DNA from: Fortiea contorta PCC 7126
GTDB lineage: Bacteria > Cyanobacteriota > Cyanobacteriia > Cyanobacteriales > Nostocaceae
Reading direction: 5' to 3'
Length of the DNA: 64,000 bases
Assembly (NCBI RefSeq): GCF_000332295.1
Contig: NZ_KB235930.1
Coordinates: forward strand, 434,895 to 498,894
Of the stretch, positions 57,327 to 64,000 are shown in pieces. Each line of letters opens with the position of its first letter. Positions within the stretch are counted from its first letter, which is position 1. The position numbers and the translations under genes were made by a program. A model generated the notes under the pieces. That model did not search any database and was not told the origin of the DNA. It worked only from the letters and a program-made list of their open reading frames with translations.

Positions 57327-58034
57327 CTACAAAGTAGGAAGTCTATGAATTAAAAAGAAGGCTAGGGCTGCGCTACCGAGAGGAACCGTCAAATTATCAA
57401 TCCCCAGAAAAGAAAAAGCTTCTAAGCCAGTAGCTACCAAGGCTACAACTAATGAGACTATCCAAGTTGACCAGATATTACCTTGAACGCCCAGCAAGAT
57501 CAAGCTACTAATGGCATAGCTGACGACAGTCATTGTCAGGGAACCTTCCCAGCTTTTTTGTCCCCCAAAAACTTCATATTTGTGTTTGCCAAAACGCTGT
57601 CCAATTAAAGCAGCTAGTCCATCACCCCATGTCATCACCAAAATCCCCAAAGCTGCGTACTGTGGTTGTTGTAAGTACCAGAAGCAAGCAATTAAAACAC
57701 CAATACTCACAGAATAAAAAAATGTGCCTAGGCTTTGGCGTCCGACACTATTAATTCCGGGGAGAATCGGCAATCGGTAAGATAATAAAGTGATGGCACT
57801 GGCGACAATCGAAGCCGTAATCCCGACAATGGCGGGGATATTTAACCACCAAGCTAGTAGAATCACATTACCGGTGCCAATATGGACTATTTTTCGCAAA
57901 ATTTCGGGATCATTATTGGCAAAACGATTAATGATCCAAGCGATCGCTAAAATGAATAATACCCAAACGGCAACTATGGCAAATTGTAGCCACAAGGAGG
58001 GAATCGACTGGAAAATGGCAAGTGTAGTCAACAA
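57327..58034 (-). CDS. Phytol/polyprenol (diacylglycerol-type) kinase family protein
   Basis: 235 residues with six to seven membrane segments. The CTP-dependent lipid kinase pattern is visible: FANNDPEILRKIVHIGTGNV near the N-terminus (KxxHI motif), then LVMTWGDGLAALIGQRFGKH and GGQKSWEGSLTMTVVS. In cyanobacteria and plastids VTE5-like members phosphorylate phytol released from chlorophyll for tocopherol synthesis; others act on other isoprenoid alcohols. Substrate not decided by sequence. Confidence 0.87.
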   Translation of the reverse strand: MLTTLAIFQSIPSLWLQFAIVAVWVLFILAIAWIINRFANNDPEILRKIVHIGTGNVILLAWWLNIPAIVGITASIVASAITLLSYRLPILPGINSVGRQSLGTFFYSVSIGVLIACFWYLQQPQYAALGILVMTWGDGLAALIGQRFGKHKYEVFGGQKSWEGSLTMTVVSYAISSLILLGVQGNIWSTWIVSLVVALVATGLEAFSFLGIDNLTVPLGSAALAFFLIHRLPTL

Positions 58035-58090
58035 AAACGTTACTAAAAATTTTCACCCTATTACTACTCTATTAGATTTAGGTGACGACG

Positions 58091-58336
58091 ATGAAAGTAT
58101 TATTGATTTTGCTGATTCGGGGCTACCGCATGTTTATTTCTCCCTTGTATCTCCCCACCTGTCGCTTTCAACCCACCTGTTCTATGTATGCGATGGAAGC
58201 AATTGAACGCTTTGGTGTTTGGCGCGGTAGCTGGATGGGAGTTCAGCGCATCTGTCGCTGTCATCCATTTCATCCTGGGGGTTATGATCCGGTACCACAG
58301 AAATTGCATCAGATACACCAGGAAAAAAGAGAATAA
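58091..58336 (+). CDS. yidD: Membrane protein insertion efficiency factor YidD
   Basis: 81 residues from the ATG at 58091, preceded by AGGTGA. Typical YidD: amphipathic N-terminus [20 protein letters not shown], then [19 protein letters not shown] and [15 protein letters not shown] with the conserved Cys and Gly-Tyr-Asp-Pro. It assists YidC-dependent insertion of membrane proteins. It is divergent from the phytol-kinase-like gene, 56 bp away. Confidence 0.95.
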   Translation: MKVLLILLIRGYRMFISPLYLPTCRFQPTCSMYAMEAIERFGVWRGSWMGVQRICRCHPFHPGGYDPVPQKLHQIHQEKRE

Positions 58337-58409
58337 TATTTTTGTGATCAAGAAGTTGGGTTGCAGGTCTCTACAGGTTTAAAATGTTGGGAATTCTACT
58401 ACTAATTAA

Positions 58410-59117
58410 ATGAAACCTTACCAGCAAATTAAAATTGTCGAATGTGGCGAACAGCTAGGAGAAATTCCTCTAGAATTATTTGCGGTAGAATCTCCCCATC
58501 CTTATGAAAAACTTGGTGCGCCTTATGGAGAAATTTCTCCTTATTATCTGCGACAAAGTGTGATTAAAAGATTAATCGCCGCTCAAAATTATCTGCAATT
58601 ACTGCGTCGGAATTGGCGAATTCAAATATTTGATGCCTATCGCCCAGTAGCAGTACAGCAATTTATGGTAGATTACAGTTTTGCGACAGAAATTAAACAG
58701 CGGGGTTTGACTATAGCGGAGTTATCACCAAATCAACTCCGAGAAATTTGGGAAGCAGTTTATCAAATTTGGGCTGTACCCAGTTTGGATTTACAAACTC
58801 CCCCTCCCCACAGTACGGGTGCAGCGGTAGATATAACTTTGGTGGATAATACAGGGGAAATTGTGAATATGGGTTCGCCGATTGATGAGTTGTCAGAGCG
58901 ATCGCATCCCGATTATTATGCCAATAATTCTCATCCTCAAGCTGAATATTACCATAGTCATCGGCAGTTGTTACGGGATGTAATGATTCAAGCTGGGTTT
59001 CAACGCAATCCTAAAGAATGGTGGCATTTTTCCTATGGTGATCAGATGTGGGCTTGGTTAAATAATCAAGCTGATTCCACTAACTGTTTCACAGCCTGCT
59101 ATGGGCGTTTAATGTAA
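58410..59117 (+). CDS. D-alanyl-D-alanine dipeptidase (VanX-like, M15D)
   Basis: 235 residues. The M15D signatures are present: FDAYRPVAVQQFM (Arg in the active site), HSTGAAVDITLVD (zinc His and Asp) and EWWHFSYGD (catalytic Glu and zinc His). The enzyme hydrolyses D-Ala-D-Ala, probably to recycle cell-wall dipeptide. There is no clear signal peptide. It ends 1 bp from the convergent TspO gene. Confidence 0.93.
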   Translation: MKPYQQIKIVECGEQLGEIPLELFAVESPHPYEKLGAPYGEISPYYLRQSVIKRLIAAQNYLQLLRRNWRIQIFDAYRPVAVQQFMVDYSFATEIKQRGLTIAELSPNQLREIWEAVYQIWAVPSLDLQTPPPHSTGAAVDITLVDNTGEIVNMGSPIDELSERSHPDYYANNSHPQAEYYHSHRQLLRDVMIQAGFQRNPKEWWHFSYGDQMWAWLNNQADSTNCFTACYGRLM

Positions 59118-59118
59118 T

Positions 59119-59592
59119 TTAAATGTCTTGGGGATTGAGACTCATCATTTTCCAAGTGGTATAAGTACCAATGGGACTCCACAGCAAATAGGGAACTAGT
59201 AGCAATGCTGCCCAACCGGATATACTCAAGACGGCGAGTGTCAAAATAATACAGATAATCAAACCTGTACCACCGAGGATTGTCCCTACTTTCAGACTAC
59301 GCAACCTGAACATGACAGGGGTGTAAGCAATAGTGACAATTTCTAAGAGCAGGTATAAACTCATCAGTAACCAAGTGTTACTACTTCCTGGTTCTCTTTC
59401 CCAAATAATGTAAGCTGACCAAGCACCGCAGATAAAGATTGTAGTCCAAATTAGGGGAATCGCGCCCTCAAACGTTAACCACCTTGGTCTTTGCAATCTT
59501 TGAAACCACTTGCGATCGCTGGATGTAATTAAACTACCAGCCGCAGCTACAATAAAAGCTACACCCCCAATCACCATCCAAGATTTAATCAT
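59119..59592 (-). CDS. TspO/MBR family tryptophan-rich membrane protein
   Basis: 157 residues with five membrane helices. Matches the TspO layout: WFQRLQRPRWLTFEGAIPLI after the first helix, W-rich FICGAWSAYIIWE, and a late LLVPYLLWSPIGTYTTWKM. TspO proteins bind tetrapyrroles and are linked to stress control in cyanobacteria. The usual PPxWxF is RPRWLTF here. Confidence 0.85.
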   Translation of the reverse strand: MIKSWMVIGGVAFIVAAAGSLITSSDRKWFQRLQRPRWLTFEGAIPLIWTTIFICGAWSAYIIWEREPGSSNTWLLMSLYLLLEIVTIAYTPVMFRLRSLKVGTILGGTGLIICIILTLAVLSISGWAALLLVPYLLWSPIGTYTTWKMMSLNPQDI

Positions 59593-59730
59593 AACCCCGC
59601 TATCCTTAGCGATCGCCTAAATATTTCGCATTCTATAGCGATTTTGGCAGTTTAGTTGCTCATCGCTCATCGTCCTTGGGTTTGATTAGTTTTGAGCGGG
59701 GGTGGTGTTTTTCTGAGATAATATGATGAA

Positions 59731-59751
59731 ACCTCTTCGTGATGAAGAGGT
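59731..59751. repeat. 8-bp stem hairpin
   Basis: ACCTCTTC and GAAGAGGT pair around GTGAT, 75 bases downstream of the rpmB stop on the minus strand. Possible terminator without a T-run. Confidence 0.4.
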
Positions 59752-59825
59752 GAGATGAGAATTTTTAACGCGAAGGTGCGCTGAGTTTTTCTTGAGGGGA
59801 CGGGTTAGGGGCTGGAATTTGGGAG

Positions 59826-60062
59826 TTAGTAATGATTGAGGTTGATTCCTGCTTCTTTAGCCATGGCTTCAATACCTTTGGTTTCTAAGGATTTGATAGC
59901 TTTGGTTGACAGCTTCAATCTTACCCAGCGATTACCACTCGGCCACCAAACGCGCTTATTTTGCAAGTTTACTTGTTGTAAGCGTTTGGTGCGACGGTGG
60001 GAGTGGGAAACCGCGAAGGCGTTGTTAGCTTTTTTTCCTGTTAATTCGCAGCGACGGGACAT
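59826..60062 (-). CDS. rpmB: 50S ribosomal protein L28
   Basis: 78 residues, the cyanobacterial length. [20 protein letters not shown], then [20 protein letters not shown] and [19 protein letters not shown] are the standard L28 blocks. It belongs to the large ribosomal subunit near the exit region. Appears to be a single-gene unit between tspO and htpG. Confidence 0.97.
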   Translation of the reverse strand: MSRRCELTGKKANNAFAVSHSHRRTKRLQQVNLQNKRVWWPSGNRWVRLKLSTKAIKSLETKGIEAMAKEAGINLNHY

Positions 60063-60124
60063 AATTAGGTATCTCCAGATGAATACAGCCTTTCTATTTT
60101 AGGGCTTATTAGTGAACACGATGG

Positions 60125-60148
60125 AGAGACGTAAAATTTTACGTCTCT
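60125..60148. repeat. Perfect 24-bp palindrome
   Basis: AGAGACGTAAAA followed by its exact complement TTTTACGTCTCT, 36 bases downstream of the htpG stop on the minus strand. Same sequence as 18906-18929 apart from one base. Confidence 0.75.
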
Positions 60149-60183
60149 AGATCTTTGTTGCAGGGGTTTTATTCGCCTATGAT

Positions 60184-62169
60184 TTACTTACCCGCTTGTT
60201 CTGTTAGCTTGGTGAGTACTTCATTGGAACGTTCCACAAAGGATTTCATCCCTTCAGCGTCGAATCCTTTTTGCGACATCAGCGCTAAATCGTAGACGTG
60301 TTGACAAATCAAGTTGACTAAGGGATTTGTCGAAGATTGTCCATCTTCTTGAATGATTCCCCCTTGGTTGAGATTTGCCAGATTTTGAATTAGAGGATGA
60401 GCGGTGTTTACCAGTAAAATATGATCTTCGGGAAACTCTGAATTTTGCTGTTGCATTAAGGCGTTCATTTCTCGCAGACGACGGAGAATTTCTGGTAACA
60501 GCACGATCGCTGGTGGTGTACTCTGGGGATTATCAGATTTTAACGCTTCGGTGCGGATGTTGACTTTGGGTTTGTTGAGAGATTTCTCAAATAGTTCTTT
60601 GATGGATTCGCTGCGAGTTTTGTTGGTTTTGGGATCGACGATTTCCCCAGCTTTGTTTTGATCTAGTAAGGTGTTATCTAAATCGGAGTCTACGCGGGTA
60701 AATTTGACGTCGCTGTATTCCCGTTCCAGGAAGTTGATAAAGTGGGTGTCGATGAAGGAGTCCATAAATAGGACTTCTAACCCTTGATTTTTGTGCAATT
60801 CTATGTATGTAGCTTGGGTGGTTTCATCAGTGCTGTAAAACACCCGATTTTCATGGCGTTCTTTGTTGCGTTCTAAATATTCTTTCAGGGTGGTGTAAGG
60901 AGTGCTGGATGTTGTATCCTCGGTTGAGGAAGGAGTGACATCTTGCCAAACATCCCCATCTGGTGATTGTACTTCCACGGTGGGAGTTTCCACTGCAGCC
61001 TTTGGTGCAATTTTAGCTGTGGTGCGGAAAACGATGATATCTTCGACTTGTTTTTTAAATTTCTCGTCGTTGAGAACACCAAATTTCACAAAAGTGCTGA
61101 GGTCTTTCCAAGCGCTGATGTATTGTTCGCGGTTGTCGCGGTATAATTCCTTAAGGCGATCGCCCACTTTCTTAGCGATATAATCGCCGATTCTCCGCAC
61201 AGTGCGATCGCCTTGCAATGCACTCCGAGATACATTCAAAGGAATATCCGTACTATCAATCACCCCGCGCATGGGTGTGAGAAACTGAGGAATAATCTCT
61301 TCGCAGTTATCGCTGACAAAAACTTGATTACAAAACAGCTTGATTTGTCCCTTGGTCACATCCACATCAGGGCGCATTTTGGGAAAATATAAAATCCCGT
61401 TGATGATAAAGGGATAATCTGTGTTCAAATGCACCCACAATAAAGGTTCTTCTTGAAATGGGTACAAGTAGCGGTAAAATTCTAAATAATCTTCTCGACT
61501 CAGATTACTTGCAGACTCCCGCCAAGGTGCTTTTTGCTGATTTAATACTTCTCCATCCAGTTTAATTGGCACCGGCATGAAGTCACAGTAAGTCTTGACG
61601 AGATTTTTAATCCGCGCAGCTTCTAAAAACTCCTCTTCTTCTCCTTGGAGAGTCAGGGTGATAGTTGTACCGCGAGTTGTCCGGGTTGACTCTTCTAAAG
61701 TAAACTGCGGCGAACCATCACAAGTCCAGTGTACTGCTTGGGCGCCTTCTTGATAAGAGAGGGTATCGATTTCGACTTTTTGCGCCACCATAAAGGAGGA
61801 GTAGAAACCAAGACCAAAATGACCGATAATTGGTTGGTCTGACTTACCCTCATACTTGTGAATGAATTCTTCTGCACTGGAGAAAGCGACTTGGTTGATA
61901 TATTTCTTCACTTCATCAGCAGTCATCCCAATGCCATTATCGGTGAGCGAGAGGGTTTTATTGTTTTTATCAATCGCAATTTGAATTTCTGGTTCACCGA
62001 TGTCTCCAGTATACTCCCCGGCACGGGACACCATGTTTAGCTTCTGAATAGCATCTACCGCGTTGGATACCAATTCCCGCAAGAAGATTTGGTGATCTGA
62101 GTAGAGGGACTTCTTGATAATTGGGAAAATATTCTCAGTATGGATACTGATAGTGCCTTGTTCTAGCAT
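60184..62169 (-). CDS. htpG: Molecular chaperone HtpG (Hsp90)
   Basis: 661 residues. The N-terminal GHKL ATPase domain has the usual blocks: REL(V)SNAVDAI near residue 33, DNGIGM, and GHFGLGFYSSFMVA. The middle domain includes FCNQVFVSDNCEEIIPQFL and the catalytic-loop Arg in NVSRSALQGDRTVRRI (usually ...SREMLQ). The C-terminal dimerisation domain runs from about 500. Bacterial Hsp90 remodels client proteins with DnaK and matters for heat and light stress in cyanobacteria. Residues 385-415 are a Thr/Ser-rich insert. Confidence 0.96.
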   Translation of the reverse strand: MLEQGTISIHTENIFPIIKKSLYSDHQIFLRELVSNAVDAIQKLNMVSRAGEYTGDIGEPEIQIAIDKNNKTLSLTDNGIGMTADEVKKYINQVAFSSAEEFIHKYEGKSDQPIIGHFGLGFYSSFMVAQKVEIDTLSYQEGAQAVHWTCDGSPQFTLEESTRTTRGTTITLTLQGEEEEFLEAARIKNLVKTYCDFMPVPIKLDGEVLNQQKAPWRESASNLSREDYLEFYRYLYPFQEEPLLWVHLNTDYPFIINGILYFPKMRPDVDVTKGQIKLFCNQVFVSDNCEEIIPQFLTPMRGVIDSTDIPLNVSRSALQGDRTVRRIGDYIAKKVGDRLKELYRDNREQYISAWKDLSTFVKFGVLNDEKFKKQVEDIIVFRTTAKIAPKAAVETPTVEVQSPDGDVWQDVTPSSTEDTTSSTPYTTLKEYLERNKERHENRVFYSTDETTQATYIELHKNQGLEVLFMDSFIDTHFINFLEREYSDVKFTRVDSDLDNTLLDQNKAGEIVDPKTNKTRSESIKELFEKSLNKPKVNIRTEALKSDNPQSTPPAIVLLPEILRRLREMNALMQQQNSEFPEDHILLVNTAHPLIQNLANLNQGGIIQEDGQSSTNPLVNLICQHVYDLALMSQKGFDAEGMKSFVERSNEVLTKLTEQAGK

Positions 62170-62353
62170 GATTTGTAATTGAATAACAGTCTCTCAATGA
62201 GGATTTTAAGAGCAGAGTCGATGCGATCGCCCTTTTTGATGGGCTTGTTTTCCCCCCTAGGGTGATGCGGATTTCTCTACTCGATCAGTGTAATATATGA
62301 GTATCGATGTTTCTGTCGTTTGTCTAATTCATTCTCAATCCTGGCTTCCCAGA

Positions 62354-63526
62354 TTAGATTAGCTCAGAAAATAATCTGTTGGCAGTTTCACCAGCGATCG
62401 CCCAATTTAATCGAGTCACATACTCATTGAATGAAGACAGCGCTAAATTCTCATAGTTTTGATAGTCACTCAGATAATTGACAATATATGTAGTGTAGTC
62501 GCTGATGGTAGCATCTACCGCAAAAGTTTTGCCATTGACGTCATCGTGAATAATACTAGGAATACCCGCCACATTGGTAGTCAGACAAGGAACACCAAAA
62601 GCATTAGCTTCAATTAAGACATTGGGAGTCACATCAGCCTGGGTAGGTAAAATCAAAAAATGAGCCTCCGCCAGTAAATCATAATACTGTTTTTTCCCGG
62701 CTGGCGTGGATTTATTGATGTATCCTATAGGGTTAACGAAATCGGGTAAATTTTCTTTGTTGTGGGGTAAATCTCCTAAAATTGTTAATTCCACATCCCA
62801 CCCCATATATTTTAATGCTTCACTGACTGCTAGAGCGATGTCACCTCCTTTTCTTTGCCAATCAACGCCAATAAAAATTAACTTACATGTATGGTTATGG
62901 CGACGATTAATCAAAGCTTGAATATCAGCGATCGCTCTTTGGGGATTGATTTCTAAATTTGAACCCCTGGGAATTATTTTCACTTTATTGGGATTAATTC
63001 CATAAAATTGCACAGCTTGTTCCGCAGCCCAATTTGAAGCAAAAATCGCTAACTTACATTTCTCCAAAGCCAACTTTTCTAACAAGTAAATATTCTTCTT
63101 TGTTTCCGGACAAAGATTACTTAAATAAGGATAAAAATCAACCAACGCAGCTAAAATTGTATCTACCCAAAGCACAATTGGTTGCTGACAATTGAGATAA
63201 GCGATAGGTGTAGAACCTTCTGTACACAAAATTAAATCAACATCCAAACTAGACAACCGCTGATCAATTTGCACAGCATAATTCTTACTCACCAGCGGTT
63301 CAGCCCATCTGTAATAATCTTTGTTGTCAAAATATCTATAAAAACTCCATTTTCCCTTGGTTAACCAAGTATATTTTTTCTGAAAATTGCTGATATTTTC
63401 AATCTGAATACCCTGGGAGGCTAGGGTTTTATAGATAAAATGATTAGAGCTATAATTCCCTATGTGATGTTTTTTCCATCCGGCATAATTCACAACATCA
63501 TATGTGGTGACATAAGCTATTTTCAT
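62354..63526 (-). CDS. GT4-type glycosyltransferase
   Basis: 390 residues, GT-B fold. The C-terminal Rossmann half has LIFIGVDWQRKGGDIALAVS (donor-binding Lys region) and the GT4 acidic motif region ILPTQADVTPNVLIEANAFG (E...E-like, ending PCLTTNVAG). The N-terminal acceptor domain includes ASNWAAEQAVQFYGINPNKV. Likely acts on an envelope or exported polysaccharide or glycolipid; no pathway genes are adjacent. Confidence 0.9.
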   Translation of the reverse strand: MKIAYVTTYDVVNYAGWKKHHIGNYSSNHFIYKTLASQGIQIENISNFQKKYTWLTKGKWSFYRYFDNKDYYRWAEPLVSKNYAVQIDQRLSSLDVDLILCTEGSTPIAYLNCQQPIVLWVDTILAALVDFYPYLSNLCPETKKNIYLLEKLALEKCKLAIFASNWAAEQAVQFYGINPNKVKIIPRGSNLEINPQRAIADIQALINRRHNHTCKLIFIGVDWQRKGGDIALAVSEALKYMGWDVELTILGDLPHNKENLPDFVNPIGYINKSTPAGKKQYYDLLAEAHFLILPTQADVTPNVLIEANAFGVPCLTTNVAGIPSIIHDDVNGKTFAVDATISDYTTYIVNYLSDYQNYENLALSSFNEYVTRLNWAIAGETANRLFSELI

Positions 63527-63713
63527 CAGCAGCTATCCTTATTTGCACCCAATATTGGTATCACGATTTTATACACGCTCTTGAGCAAATAGCCACAGCG
63601 AAAATCTGTGGAAGCCTGAATCCACAAGCAGAGGAGCGATTTTAAACCTGTTTGCGACGGTTGAAATTATCCAGGCGTTGTATAGCAACGCCTGGAAAAA
63701 ATGTTAATTTTGT

Positions 63714-64000
63714 TTACGCTTCCGGTGGTGACTCAACTAACTTGACGGTATTTTGGGAAACTGATACTTTCAGGGTAGATTTTTTACTGAAAGATAAACT
63801 ATCCTCGCCCTTATCAATAAAAATCGTATCTCCAGAAATAAAGGTATTCTCCAATAACTTGGTAGCGATGGGGTTTTCTATCTCTCGCTGAATTGCTCGT
63901 TTTAGTGGACGAGCGCCATAAACTGGATCATAGCCTGCTTCCACCAAGTAATCACAAGCCGCAGCGGAGATTTCAAAGCAGATTTTTTGCTCTCTGAGGA
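63714..64000 (-). CDS. clpB: ClpB disaggregase, C-terminal fragment (gene runs off the window)
   Basis: The minus-strand frame is open to the window edge, so only the last ~95 residues are visible. YLVEAGYDPVYGARPLKRAI and REIENPIATKLLENTF are the diagnostic end of the second AAA+ domain and D2 small domain. ClpB with DnaK dissolves protein aggregates after heat shock. The visible end (LSFSKKSTLKVSVSQNTVKL) is the variable tail. It lies downstream of the glycosyltransferase gene start; together with htpG it puts two heat-shock chaperones within 4 kb. Confidence 0.9.
   Translation of the reverse strand, partial: LREQKICFEISAAACDYLVEAGYDPVYGARPLKRAIQREIENPIATKLLENTFISGDTIFIDKGEDSLSFSKKSTLKVSVSQNTVKLVESPPEA

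Overview
The window is chromosomal DNA from a filamentous, Nostoc/Anabaena-type cyanobacterium. This rests on the abundant HIP1 octamer (GCGATCGC), on cyanobacterial genes (NDH-1 CO2-uptake subunits with a CO2 hydration protein, a 78-residue RpoZ, rubrerythrin, DUF760, DUF1818, DUF1822, phytol-kinase-like protein), and on the dense dispersed palindromes and short tandem repeats typical of Nostocales intergenic DNA. Both ends cut genes: an HtrA-type protease at the left and ClpB at the right.

Layout. 1-16 kb is mostly housekeeping: protease, DUF760, hydrolase, BON protein, ilvN, rubrerythrin, a six-PAS hybrid histidine kinase, a GH13 amylase, two fasciclin proteins, rpoZ, DUF1818, tRNA-Pro(GGG) and a ketopantoate-reductase-like protein. 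Several repeat elements lie between these genes. 16.5-22 kb holds a STAND (NB-ARC/TPR) ATPase with a vMAP-type N-terminus, two paralogous membrane proteins and a flavoprotein. 22.7-31.9 kb is a signalling locus: coiled-coil protein, membrane protein with a C-terminal OmpA domain, Rab/Ras-like GTPase, hybrid kinase with Hpt, a convergent multi-receiver OmpR-type regulator, and a stand-alone copy of the kinase's N-terminal domain. A near-identical 19-bp direct-repeat site lies upstream of the first gene (two copies) and of the regulator gene, which suggests one regulon. 32.6-37.5 kb is an ndhF-ndhD-cup CO2-uptake operon. 37.5-44.6 kb carries MITE-like and tandem repeats, an oxidoreductase, a sigma-factor/DUF1822 pair, a Uma2 protein and a methyltransferase.

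The most striking region is 44.8-56 kb, all on the minus strand. In transcription order it holds a cNMP-binding/C39-peptidase/ABC exporter, an HlyD adaptor, a small HTH protein, a parvulin-like isomerase and seven small secreted-looking proteins, most with a short leader of the form DLxYLExVSE...GG. It ends with a Nif11-leader precursor whose core carries three XYG motifs, a radical SAM/SPASM enzyme and a 60-residue partner. The last three genes fit the spliceotide (PlpA/PlpX/PlpY) pattern, in which a radical SAM enzyme excises tyramine from XYG sites and leaves alpha-keto-beta-amino acid residues. The upstream genes look like the leader-cleaving export machine and further cargo. Spliceotide chemistry is known; its position behind an array of unrelated GG-leader proteins on one strand is the less familiar part.

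57.3-64 kb returns to housekeeping: phytol-kinase-like protein, YidD, D-Ala-D-Ala dipeptidase, TspO, L28, HtpG, a glycosyltransferase and partial ClpB. All product names come from reading motifs; no database search was run.
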